Below are positions 33,313-44,702 of a stretch of 64,000 bases of DNA, piece after piece (positions within the stretch are counted from its first letter, which is position 1; the number at the start of each line of letters is the position of its first letter). Source of the DNA: Sandaracinus amylolyticus (GTDB lineage: Bacteria; Myxococcota_A; Polyangia; Polyangiales; Sandaracinaceae); contig NZ_CP070225.1 in NCBI RefSeq assembly GCF_021631985.1, forward strand, positions 2,976,001 to 3,040,000. The letters run 5' to 3'. Under the pieces are notes generated by a model that was not told the origin of the DNA, ran no database searches, and was given only the letters and a program-made list of their open reading frames with translations. A program made the translations under genes and the position numbers.

Positions 33313-33657
33313 TCAGGCCTTGGCGGCCTTGGCGGCCTTGCGGGCCGCCATGAGCTGATCGACCAGGCGCGGCGTCGACATGCGCTCGAGGCGGGTCTTG
33401 TACCCCTCGTCCTTCGAGCGCTTCTCCGCCTCGAGGATCGCCGAGATCAGGCCGCCGCGGCCGCCGAACTCGCTCTTCACGCTCGTGAGCACCGCGTGGA
33501 GGTGCAGGAGCTTCTTGTTCGAGACGCAGTCGAGGCCCTTGTCCCCGTCCACGCGGTCGATCCAGAGGTCCCCCTGGGCGAGCTCCTTCACCGCGGAGAC
33601 GAGACCGGCCTTGTCGTTGAAGCGTTCCTTGACCTGCGCGAGCGGCGAGCTCTTCAT
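33313..33657 (-). CDS. Small conserved cytosolic protein of unknown function
   Basis: 114 residues, Lys/Ala-rich at the C-terminus (AARKAAKAAKA), otherwise a mixed helical protein (LVSAVKELAQGDLWIDRVDGDKGLDCVS is its central part, cited as LAQGDLWIDRVDG). No known domain is recognised. It has its own promoter-like region and its own strong terminator, so it is a monocistronic and probably well-expressed gene; the style resembles a small nucleic-acid-associated or ribosome-associated protein, but that is speculation. Confidence 0.7.
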   Translation of the reverse strand: MKSSPLAQVKERFNDKAGLVSAVKELAQGDLWIDRVDGDKGLDCVSNKKLLHLHAVLTSVKSEFGGRGGLISAILEAEKRSKDEGYKTRLERMSTPRLVDQLMAARKAAKAAKA

Positions 33658-33690
33658 GACGGACTGACTCCTGAACCTCGAAGGGCGCGT

Positions 33691-33720
33691 GGGTTAGCAC
33701 GCACCGTGGCGACCACGCAA
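33691..33720 (-). promoter_or_regulatory. Possible promoter of the 114-residue gene
   Basis: Minus strand TTGCGT (33720-33715), 18 bases, TAACCC (33696-33691), 33 bases before the start at 33657. Weak -10; the word GTGCTAACCC also occurs upstream of the lipoprotein gene starting at 5764. Confidence 0.35.
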
Positions 33721-33788
33721 GCGACGAGCGCCCGCTGCGTGCGCCTCGTTGTAACCCGCGCGGGAGCGGTCCACCATCGCCGACTCCC

Positions 33789-37386
<3,598 letters not shown>

Positions 37387-37394
<8 letters not shown>

Positions 37395-38343
37395 CGCGCG
37401 CGACGATCATCACCGAGTCGTACTTCCGCGCGGCGGGCGCGAACGCGGTGCGCGCGAGCAGGCCCCACGCGCGGCGCGCGCTGTTGCGCGCGAAGCCGTT
37501 CGACCCGCGCGCGTAGAGCGCGTCGTGGATGCGCTGCTCCTCGTCGACCCAGGGCTCCGCGATCTGCCGGTAGTAGCCGGTGTAGCGGACTTCCTCGACG
37601 TGCAGGCGCTGCGCGCCGCAGAGCCCGCGCAGGCTGCGCTCGCTGAAGAACAGGAGGTGGCGCGGCACGTCGAACCACGCCCACGCCGGGCCCGATCGCT
37701 CGAGCGCGCGGCACGCGTTGTTCGGCACCTCGCACACGAAGCGGCCCGAGGGCTCCAGCAGGCGCGCGACGTTCGCCATCGCGGCGACGGGATCCACGCA
37801 GTGCTCGAGCACGTGGATCATGACGACCACGTCGAAGCGCCGTCCGTCGAGCGCTGCGGGGAGCCGCTCGGCCGTGCCTTCGTGCACGTCGAGCCCGCGC
37901 TCGCGGGCGATCGCGCGCGCGGCGGGATCGATCTCGACGCATGTCAGGTGGTGTCCGAGGTCGCGCATGCGACCGGCCGCGAGCCCGTTGCCGCAGCCGA
38001 TCTCGCAGATGCGCAGCGGCGGGCCCGAGAGCACGTCCGCGAGCGCGTCGGGCGTGGGCTTGCGGCGGTCGGCGCGCCACGCGAGGTGCTCGCGCACGCG
38101 CTGCTCTAGCGTGCGGCGGCGCGGTCGGCCCCAGTGCGGATCGTGGGTGTAGTAGTCGAGGTCGTACGCGCGAGCGACCTCGTCCGGCGTCGGGCTCGGG
38201 TGCAACATCCCGAACGCGCAGCGATCGCACCAGTACGTCAGGTACGCGGCGCGCTCGTCGGGGCGCCGCCAGTCGCCGGGCACGCGCAGCCAGGGGCGCA
38301 TCGGATCGTGGGAGATCGGGCACGTCGGAGCGGGGCCGCGCAC
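37387..38343 (-). CDS. SAM-dependent methyltransferase with N-terminal zinc-finger-like segment
   Basis: 318 residues from a GTG at 38343. Motif I CEIGCGNGLAAGRM (about 113-126), VEIDPAARAIA and the post-II HVLEHCVDPVAAM mark a class I methyltransferase. The N-terminus (CPISHDPM ... YWCDRCAFGML) looks like the short metal-binding lead often found on polysaccharide or lipid methyltransferases in surface gene clusters. No glycosyltransferases are beside it. Overlaps dnaE at the 3' end. Confidence 0.85.
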
Positions 38344-38394
38344 GTCTCTTGGTACCCGTGGTCCAGGAGCCCGCGCAAGAGACGTCCCGCGCCG

Positions 38395-38439
38395 AAAAGC
38401 ACGAAGCGCGAGCCGCAGTGACCTGCGCTCGCGCTTCGT
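38395..38439 (-). terminator. Strong intrinsic terminator
   Basis: Perfect 13-bp inverted repeat ACGAAGCGCGAGC (38401-38413) and GCTCGCGCTTCGT (38427-38439), with GCAG/CTGC pairing inside the loop, and GCTTTTCGG following on the minus strand. It ends the 38460-38888 gene before the methyltransferase gene begins. Confidence 0.8.
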
Positions 38440-38459
38440 CGTTCGTGCTGGAGCGGGCG

Positions 38460-38888
38460 TCAGGCCGCGAGCGGGAGCGCCATCGGGCGGGCCGCCGGCG
38501 CGCGCTCGCTCACGACCTCGACGCCGCTCGCGTGGAGCTGGTCGCTGACGATCTGTGCCAGCGCTTCCATCGCGAGGCGGGTGCGCGGCGTGCCGTCGAG
38601 GTGCAGGCGCCCCGCGTACGGCATGCGCGAGGTGAGCGCCCGCACGACCAGCGCACGCGCGGCGAGCACCTCGGGATCACACGCGAGCCCGCCGACGAGC
38701 ACCGCCTCGTCGACGACCGTCTCGTGCTGCATCTCCGCGCGGACGCGCGCCGCGAACGAGCTCGCGGTCTCGGCGGGACGCTGCGCGAGGATGCGGACGT
38801 CGGCGCCGGTCGAGCACAGCTGGTCCATCCAGCTCTGCCACTCGCTGTCGCGCTCTGCGACCAGCACTACCGTCGTCGTCTCGCCCAT
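38460..38888 (-). CDS. Hypothetical cytosolic protein
   Basis: 142 residues, ATG at 38888 with GGAGGAGATC just before it. Alternating strands and helices (TTTVVLVAERDSEWQSWMDQ, EAVLVGGLACDPEVLAAR) suggest an alpha/beta fold; it ends in a low-complexity tail ARPMALPLAA. No family recognised. A good ribosome site and a terminator of its own support it as a real monocistronic gene. Confidence 0.68.
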   Translation of the reverse strand: MGETTTVVLVAERDSEWQSWMDQLCSTGADVRILAQRPAETASSFAARVRAEMQHETVVDEAVLVGGLACDPEVLAARALVVRALTSRMPYAGRLHLDGTPRTRLAMEALAQIVSDQLHASGVEVVSERAPAARPMALPLAA

Positions 38889-39020
38889 GATCTCCTCCGC
38901 CGCCTCTTGGTGTCCGCGCTGCCGCTCCGTCTCGGCGCCTCGTGAGCGCCTGCTCGTTCGTGGAGGTCGCTCTCAGCAACGCACGTGCCAGCGAACTCTC
39001 GTGCGCTCTGCTGCATTCCG

Positions 39021-39079
39021 CCCCCGATCGAGCGCGTCCGCCGCGCCACACCTGTGTCGTGGCGGTCGGGGCCTTTTTT
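39021..39079 (+). terminator. Orphan terminator, possible end of a small RNA
   Basis: Nested stems (CCCCGATCG with CGGTCGGGG; CCGCC..CAC with GTGGCGG) followed by GCC and six T's (39074-39079). No plus-strand gene lies upstream; the nearest gene is the divergent one starting at 38888. It therefore either ends a non-coding RNA or is a boundary element. Confidence 0.55.
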
Positions 39080-39334
39080 CGCGTGCGCCAGGGCTCACCA
39101 CGCCTTCGGACGTCCGAGGTTTGCCGGAGTTCCGTCACACGTCGGCGCCGAACGTCGGATGCGCTGCGGCGCACGTCGTGCGCCGTGGGTGTGCGGTGGC
39201 GGGTGGCGTAGCCACCATGACAACCGTGGCATGTGGTTGACGTCGGGCGTGCCACCGCGTCAATCGGCTGGCAGGCGCGGCACAGGGGTGGCGTCACCCG
39301 TTTGACGCACTGCGTAACCCACATCCCACTCTCC

Positions 39335-39363
39335 TTGACCGATCGGGCGCGCCGGAGTAAAGG
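39335..39363 (+). promoter_or_regulatory. Predicted promoter of the tRNA pair
   Basis: TTGACC (39335-39340), 17 bases, TAAAGG (39358-39363), with the tRNA starting at 39380. The -10 is only half-matching, but the spacing is ideal and no other gene could use it. Confidence 0.5.
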
Positions 39364-39379
39364 CTCGCGGCTCTCCCGA

Positions 39380-39452
39380 GGGCCGTTAGCTCAGCCGGCA
39401 GAGCAGCGGGCTTTTAACCCGACGGTGGCAGGTTCGAGCCCTGCACGGCCCA
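39380..39452 (+). tRNA. tRNA-Lys (anticodon TTT)
   Basis: 73 bases folding as a full cloverleaf: acceptor GGGCCGT with ACGGCCC, D-arm GCTC..GAGC, anticodon loop CTTTTAA with TTT at 39413-39415, T-arm with GGTTCGAGCC, discriminator A. It matches the E. coli tRNA-Lys layout. CCA is not encoded. Confidence 0.96.
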
Positions 39453-39529
39453 AACACCCCGCGCTCTCGCCGAGGGAGCAGGGCGCGCAAGCCACGCGCG
39501 TCGAGCCCGTTCCGATCACCAGTACCGCC

Positions 39530-39602
39530 GTCCCCATCGTCTAGAGGCCCAGGACTCCACCCTTTCACGGTGGCTACGAGGGTTCGAATCCCTCTGGGGA
39601 CG
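39530..39602 (+). tRNA. tRNA-Glu (anticodon TTC)
   Basis: 73 bases, cloverleaf with acceptor GTCCCC and GGGGAC, anticodon stem CCACC/GGTGG and loop CTTTCAC (TTC at 39564-39566), T-arm GAGGGTTCGAATCCCTC, discriminator G. CCA not encoded. It lies 77 bases after tRNA-Lys, so they probably share a transcript. Confidence 0.96.
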
Positions 39603-39642
39603 TAATCGATCGAGCCGCGTCGCAGACGGCTAGGATCCCGGC

Positions 39643-40284
39643 GTGGAGCAGATTCACCGGGAGGAAGCTGCGGCGCTGCGCGAGCGCATCCGGGACGGCC
39701 GAGCGGAGCGACACGAAGTCGCGGGTGCGCTCAGGGACGTTCCGCCCGGGGCGCGCGACGGCTGGCTGGATCCCCTGTTGGGGCTCGACGCACTCCCCGA
39801 CGACGGGCCCGAGCTCCCGCCCGACTGCGTTCCGTATCTGCCGTGCTCGGCCGACGTGCTGCTGCGTGTCGTCGACGAGGCGTCGATCGGCGCATCGGAC
39901 GTGTTCGTCGACGTCGGCGCGGGGATCGGACGAGCCGCGGCGTGCGTGAACCTGATCACGGGCGCCACGGCGATCGGTCTCGAGATCCAGCCTCGGCTCG
40001 TCCGGGCCGCGCGCGAGATGGCGGAGGGCCTTCGCCTGTCGCGCGCGGCGTTCATCGTGGGTGACGCAGTGGAGCTCACCCGCTCTCTTCCGAGCGGAAC
40101 GGTGTTCTTTCTCTACTGTCCGTTCGGTGGCCGGCGTCTCGCGAGCTGGCTGGCCGCGCTCGATCCGATCGCGCGCTCGAGGCCCATTCGGATCTGCTGC
40201 GTCGATCTCACGCTGCCACCGCGTCCGTGGCTCACGTGCACCTCGATCACCGGCGAGCTCGCGATCTACCGAAGCATGGCGTGA
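39643..40284 (+). CDS. Class I SAM-dependent methyltransferase, small
   Basis: 213 residues from a GTG. Motif I is VFVDVGAGIGRAAACVN, followed by GLEIQPRLVRAAREMAE and VGDAVEL; GTVFFLYCPFGG occupies the motif IV position. The pattern resembles the DOT1/SAM-binding type fold used for diverse small targets. No substrate can be inferred. It directly follows the tRNA genes, but no evidence links it to tRNA. Confidence 0.75.
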   Translation: MEQIHREEAAALRERIRDGRAERHEVAGALRDVPPGARDGWLDPLLGLDALPDDGPELPPDCVPYLPCSADVLLRVVDEASIGASDVFVDVGAGIGRAAACVNLITGATAIGLEIQPRLVRAAREMAEGLRLSRAAFIVGDAVELTRSLPSGTVFFLYCPFGGRRLASWLAALDPIARSRPIRICCVDLTLPPRPWLTCTSITGELAIYRSMA

Positions 40285-40288
40285 CGCG

Positions 40289-42013
40289 TCAGCGCTGGTA
40301 CACGCGCACGTAGTCGACGAGCATCCGCTGCGGCCAGACGTTCGGATCCACGCCGCGCGCGCCGCCCCAGTCGCCGCCGACCGCGAGGTTCAGGATGATG
40401 TGGAAGCGCTTGTCGAACGGCCACGCGTCGTCGCCGGTTCGATCGTTGGGCGACGTGTAGTAGCGGACGCCGTCGACGTAGAAGTCGATGCGGTCCGGGG
40501 TCCACTCCGCGGCGTACACGTGGTAGCCGCTGGTCGCGCCCGGCACGCGCGTCTGCGAGGTGCGCTGGTTCGGGCTCCGCCAGTTGTACGCGAGCGTGTG
40601 GGTCGTCGCGTGGACGACGTCGGCGTCGTATCCGACGTGCTCCATGATGTCGATCTCGCCGCACGCGGGCCATCCGCGGTGCTGATCGTCGGGCATCATC
40701 CAGAACGCCGGCCACGTGCCCCAGCCTCCGGGGACCTGGATGCGCGCTTCGAAGCGACCGTAGGTCCAGCTGGCGCGCCCCTGGGTCTTGATGCGGCCCG
40801 ACGAGTACTCGCCGCCGAAGAAGTCGCGGCGCGCCTCGATCACGAGGTGGCCGTCCTCGACGCGCACGTTCTCGCGGCGGCGGTCGGTGTAGCTCTGGAG
40901 CTCGTTGTTCACCCAGCCGGGGCGCTGGACTTCGTAGACCCACTTCGACTCGTCGAGCGTCGTGCCGTCGAACTCGTCGGACCACACGAGGCGCCAGCTC
41001 GGCCCGATGCCGACGACGAAGCGCTCCCACGCGCCGTACGCCGCGCCGTACGCGTGCACCGCGGCGCCGCCGCCGTTCTCGGCCAAGACCCACGCGCCCG
41101 ACGCGAGGGCTTGCAGGCCCACGACGTCGCCGCTGCGCACGACGCCGGAGCCGGCCTCGCGCACGATGCGGAACGTCTCCCAGTCGAGCGCCTCCACGCC
41201 CGCTGCGTCGAGCGCGGCGCCGCCACCGTCGACCGCCCGGAAGAAGCGGCCGTTGCCGGTCACCACCGCGACGAGATCGCCGCTCTGCAGCGCGCCGCCG
41301 TTGCCGTCGATCAGCGTGAACGTCTCCCACGCGTCGGCGACGCTCGCCGACGCGACCACCGCGCCGCCGCCGTTGTCGACGGCGCCGACGAAGCGATCCG
41401 AGCCCGCCGCGCGAAACGTCACGCCCGCCACCCGCGTGCCCTCGACGTCGATGGCGCCGAGCTGGATCGCGAAGCGCTCCCACGCGCCGAGCGCGGCTCC
41501 GTAGGCGTGCACCGGCCCTTCCCCGCCGAGCTCGGCCGAGACCCAGTGCCCCGACGTGATCGCCTGGAGGCCGATGACGTCGCCGCTCCGGATGACGCCG
41601 GCGCCGTCCTTCACGATGCGGAAGGTCTCCCATCCGCTCGCGGTCCGGCTCGCGGCGTTGAGCGAGCTGCCTCCGCCGTTGGCGGCCTGGAGGTAGTGGC
41701 CGCTCCCGGTGCGCAGGTGCACGGTGTCGCCGCTCTCGAGCGCGCCACCGTCGACGTCGACGAGGTCGAAGCGCTCCCACGCGTCCGCGACGGTCGCGGT
41801 GGCGACCACGCCGCCGCCGCCGTTGTCGAGCGCGCCGACGAAGCGATTGCCCAGCGTCGCGCGCAGCGTCACGCCGGAGATCCGCGTCGAGAGCGCTTCC
41901 TGGGTGCTCTCGAGATCGGTGTCGTCGAGAGGCGCGCACGCGCCGAGGAGGCTGGCCGCGAGCAGCACGTGGGACGTCGATGCGATGCGCGCTCGGGCGA
42001 CGCGTTGGACCAT
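40289..42013 (-). CDS. GH16 beta-glucanase lipoprotein with two beta-trefoil-like modules
   Basis: 574 residues. The ATG at 42013 has GAGGGAG before it and gives a lipobox LLGAC (Cys26), so it is a surface lipoprotein. Two repeats of about 149 residues (46-187, 195-336) share RFVGA(L/V)DNGGG and GGAL(E/Q)SGD and look like fascin/beta-trefoil carbohydrate-binding modules. The catalytic domain (about 340-574) has the GH16 signature EIDIMEHVG with Glu453 as nucleophile and Glu458 as acid/base, and ends DYVRVYQR. Laminarinase/beta-1,3-glucanase is the likely specificity. Fits a micropredator or polysaccharide degrader. Confidence 0.9.
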   Translation of the reverse strand: MVQRVARARIASTSHVLLAASLLGACAPLDDTDLESTQEALSTRISGVTLRATLGNRFVGALDNGGGGVVATATVADAWERFDLVDVDGGALESGDTVHLRTGSGHYLQAANGGGSSLNAASRTASGWETFRIVKDGAGVIRSGDVIGLQAITSGHWVSAELGGEGPVHAYGAALGAWERFAIQLGAIDVEGTRVAGVTFRAAGSDRFVGAVDNGGGAVVASASVADAWETFTLIDGNGGALQSGDLVAVVTGNGRFFRAVDGGGAALDAAGVEALDWETFRIVREAGSGVVRSGDVVGLQALASGAWVLAENGGGAAVHAYGAAYGAWERFVVGIGPSWRLVWSDEFDGTTLDESKWVYEVQRPGWVNNELQSYTDRRRENVRVEDGHLVIEARRDFFGGEYSSGRIKTQGRASWTYGRFEARIQVPGGWGTWPAFWMMPDDQHRGWPACGEIDIMEHVGYDADVVHATTHTLAYNWRSPNQRTSQTRVPGATSGYHVYAAEWTPDRIDFYVDGVRYYTSPNDRTGDDAWPFDKRFHIILNLAVGGDWGGARGVDPNVWPQRMLVDYVRVYQR

Positions 42014-42136
42014 GACTCGCTCCCTCTGCCGATCGCGTCGATGGGTGACGCGCGGCCGTGCCTGGTGACCCGCGGTCACGCATTCGGGTCACGCGGCGAT
42101 GGCGAATGCGTGTGTCGTCGCGCACGCTGGCTCGCG

Positions 42137-42628
42137 ATGACCGATCTCTCGTTCGCGCGCGCCGGCGCCGAGCACCACGCGCGCTTCGAGGAGATCCGCG
42201 CGGCGGCGTTCGCGCCCGTGTTCGCGTCGTTCCGCGCGATCCTCGGGGACGAGCTCTACGCGCTCGCGCAAGCACGCGACGATGCGGCGCAGCCTGCGCT
42301 GCTGGCCTCGTTGCTGCTGCCCGACTCCGGCTGGGAGGTCTACGCGGCCACGCGCGACGGGATCGTCGTCGGGTTCGTCTCGGTGCGGCTCGACGATGCG
42401 ACGAAGGCCGGCGAGATCGGGCTCAACGCCGTTCACCCCGATCACGGCGGGCACGGCATCGGCACCGCGATGTACGACTTCGCCCTGGCCCGCATGCGCG
42501 AGGCGGGCATGCGCGTCGCCACCGTCTCGACCGGCGGCGATCCCAGCCACGCACCGGCGCGCCGCGCGTACGAGAAGGCAGGCTTCGACGCGCAGATCCC
42601 GAGCGTGTGGATGTGCCGCGCGCTGTGA
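42137..42628 (+). CDS. GNAT-family N-acetyltransferase
   Basis: 163 residues. The acetyl-CoA loop is VHPDHGGHGIGTAMYDFAL (motif A, R/Q-x-x-G-x-G/A variant), preceded by GFVSVRLDD and followed by YEKAGFDA, typical of GNAT enzymes. Substrate unknown. The ATG at 42137 is about 120 bases from the divergent GH16 gene. Confidence 0.85.
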   Translation: MTDLSFARAGAEHHARFEEIRAAAFAPVFASFRAILGDELYALAQARDDAAQPALLASLLLPDSGWEVYAATRDGIVVGFVSVRLDDATKAGEIGLNAVHPDHGGHGIGTAMYDFALARMREAGMRVATVSTGGDPSHAPARRAYEKAGFDAQIPSVWMCRAL

Positions 42629-42653
42629 TCCCGAGGGCGCTATACCGTCGACC

Positions 42654-43799
42654 GTGTCGAACCAAGCGCCGCGCGGCATCGCGCCCGAGCTGCTCGTCTC
42701 GCAAGTCCGCAACACCGCGCCGTACGTCTTCGACGAAGGCGTGATCGAGACGCCGCCCGCGACGTTCGTGCGCGAGCTCGATCGCGCGATGCCCGCGACG
42801 CTCTCGCACTTCGAGTACTTCCGGCTCTGCCTCGGCGCGCACTACCTCACGTGCGCGACGCCGGTGCCGACCGACGTCGACAACCAGATCCGCCGCAAGC
42901 TCTGGGCGCCCGGGCTTCCGCTGGTCACCGCGCTCGAGATGGGACGGCTCGTGCTCGAGAGCCGCGACTGGGACTTCACGGTGCTCACCAGCCGCTCGAG
43001 CTACGGCGCGAAGGGGACCGAGTGGGAGCACGTCGCGCTCAACGGGCACGCCGGTGAGTGGTTCACCGTCGCGGCCGGTGCGTACGCGGCGCTCGGTCAG
43101 TACCGCGCCGCCGACGCGAAGACCCTGCGCGCGTCGCTGCTCGACGCGATCGCGCGCGAGACCGAGCGGCACTCGCAGATCTTCGGCTCGCTGTGGCGCG
43201 CGAAGGACGGGCTCGGCGCGCTGCTCGCGTCGGTGAGCATCGCGCACAACTTCGGCGATCTCGATCGTGTCGTGGACATGTGGGATCTGCCGATCACCGA
43301 CCCGCTTCGTCGCGACTTCTACAACCTGACGATCACGCCCTTCGATCCCGAGCGGAACCTGCGCCACATGGGGCGGCTCTGGACCGCGGGCGAGCTCTAC
43401 AAGTCGGTGATCGACGGCTCGTCGATGGCGCTCGAGAACCACCGGCACTTCGCGCTGCGCAAGCCTCGCGGGCTCCGCGCGCGGCCCGAGCTGCGCGTGC
43501 CGCTCGGGCCCTTCTTCGACGAGTGGGGCGGGCGCGTGGCGACGATGCTCGAGGGCGAGAGCCTGCTCGAGACGATCGATGCGCTCGTGAGCGGATGCGA
43601 GCGGATGCCTGCGACGGCGGGCTATGCGCGCGCGCTCCACGCGATCCGAGGCGCGCGGCCCGAGCTGCGCGAGCGCTCCGATGCGCTCACCAAGAGCCCG
43701 CATTTCCGCGCGCTCCTCGAGATGCCGCGCGAGACGTTCGAGGCGCGCTGGCACGATGCCGCGCTCGCGCTGCTCGACGAGATCCCCGGCCGCGCCTGA
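42654..43799 (+). CDS. Hypothetical protein, 381 residues, unrecognised
   Basis: GTG start at 42654, 25 bases after the GNAT gene, so perhaps cotranscribed. Rich in aromatics and His (HFEYFRLCLGAHYL, HVALNGHAGEWFTVAAGAYA, HRHFALRKPRG), soluble, no signal, mostly helical by composition. ARETERHSQIFGSLW suggests a helical bundle with possible metal or cofactor ligands, but I cannot place it in a family. Confidence 0.65.
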   Translation: MSNQAPRGIAPELLVSQVRNTAPYVFDEGVIETPPATFVRELDRAMPATLSHFEYFRLCLGAHYLTCATPVPTDVDNQIRRKLWAPGLPLVTALEMGRLVLESRDWDFTVLTSRSSYGAKGTEWEHVALNGHAGEWFTVAAGAYAALGQYRAADAKTLRASLLDAIARETERHSQIFGSLWRAKDGLGALLASVSIAHNFGDLDRVVDMWDLPITDPLRRDFYNLTITPFDPERNLRHMGRLWTAGELYKSVIDGSSMALENHRHFALRKPRGLRARPELRVPLGPFFDEWGGRVATMLEGESLLETIDALVSGCERMPATAGYARALHAIRGARPELRERSDALTKSPHFRALLEMPRETFEARWHDAALALLDEIPGRA

Positions 43800-43850
43800 C
43801 GCAGCGACCGCGGGCTCGCTGGTCCGCGCGATGCTCTTCGATCGAAGCGC

Positions 43851-44513
43851 ATGGCCGGCGAGATCGACGTCCCCGAGCCGCCCGAGCTGCCTCCGCTGGA
43901 GAGCCGGGCGGCCATGCTCGCGGTGGCGCTGATCACGATCGCTTCGCTCACCAGCACGTGGTGCGCGTTCCAGTCGGCGCTCTGGGACGGCCGTCAGGCG
44001 TTCGCCATCATGGACGGGCTCGACCACAACGTGCGCTCGACCGAAGCACACATCGAGGGCAACCAGCGCATGCTCCTCGACGTCTCGACGTTCGTCGCGT
44101 GGAACGAGGCCCAGCTGCGCGACGACGCGCGCGGCAGCGCGTTCTACGAGGCGCGGTTCCGCCCCGAGCTCCGCGCTGCGTTCGACGCATGGCGCGAGGC
44201 GGTCGCACGCGATCCGAGCGCCGCACCGTCGTCGCCCTTCGTGATGCCGGAGTACTCCCGGCACGAGTGGTCGCGCGGCGAGGGGCTCGCGCGCGACGCG
44301 CACGCCTCGACGCTCGAGGCGATGCGGTACAACCGCACCTCCGACGACTACGGGCTCATGACGGTGCTCTTCGCGATGACCACGATCCTCGCGGGCCTCG
44401 CCGACAAGCTCCGCGATCGCCGCGGCCGCGAGGTCCTGCTCGGGCTCGCGACGCTGATCCTCGCGGGCAGCCTCCTCCGCGTCGCGACGATGCCGGTGGC
44501 GTGGATGGGTTGA
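43851..44513 (+). CDS. Membrane protein (DUF4337-like)
   Basis: 220 residues. A first hydrophobic segment near 22-40 (MLAVALITIASLTSTWCAFQ), a long soluble middle, then two segments near the C-terminus (YGLMTVLFAMTTILAGLA and EVLLGLATLILAGSLLRVA). This one-plus-two layout resembles the DUF4337 family found widely in proteobacteria. Function unknown. Confidence 0.62.
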   Translation: MAGEIDVPEPPELPPLESRAAMLAVALITIASLTSTWCAFQSALWDGRQAFAIMDGLDHNVRSTEAHIEGNQRMLLDVSTFVAWNEAQLRDDARGSAFYEARFRPELRAAFDAWREAVARDPSAAPSSPFVMPEYSRHEWSRGEGLARDAHASTLEAMRYNRTSDDYGLMTVLFAMTTILAGLADKLRDRRGREVLLGLATLILAGSLLRVATMPVAWMG

Positions 44514-44702
44514 CGCTCCGGGACCCTGCGTCTCGCAGCCGTCGCCCGACAGGGCCCGATGTCACGCACTGCGCGACGAGGCGCGAACGATCCCGCGCGT
44601 GCGCCTCGTGGCACGCCCATCGCTCGGCGGGCGGCCGTGGACTCCCAGCGCAGCGGCACGCGCTCGCGCGCTCGCATCGACGCGATCCCAAGGAGATCGA
44701 CG

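Larger units (their letters stand above)
38889..39379. other. Gene-free region before the tRNA pair
   Basis: About 490 bases with no convincing protein. It contains an orphan terminator (39021-39079), the palindrome TCGGACGTCCGA (39106-39117), several GTGGC/GCCAC dyads between 39196 and 39300 (for example GGTGGC-GTA-GCCACC), and an inverted TTGACG/CGTCAA pair (39237-39242, 39258-39263). Short frames here lack ribosome sites. An undescribed small RNA ending at 39079 is possible. Confidence 0.6.

Noticed and set aside
39380-39602. Genomic island anchored at the tRNA genes
   Set aside because: No integrase, no direct repeat of a tRNA end was noticed and downstream genes keep the same GC and codon style.
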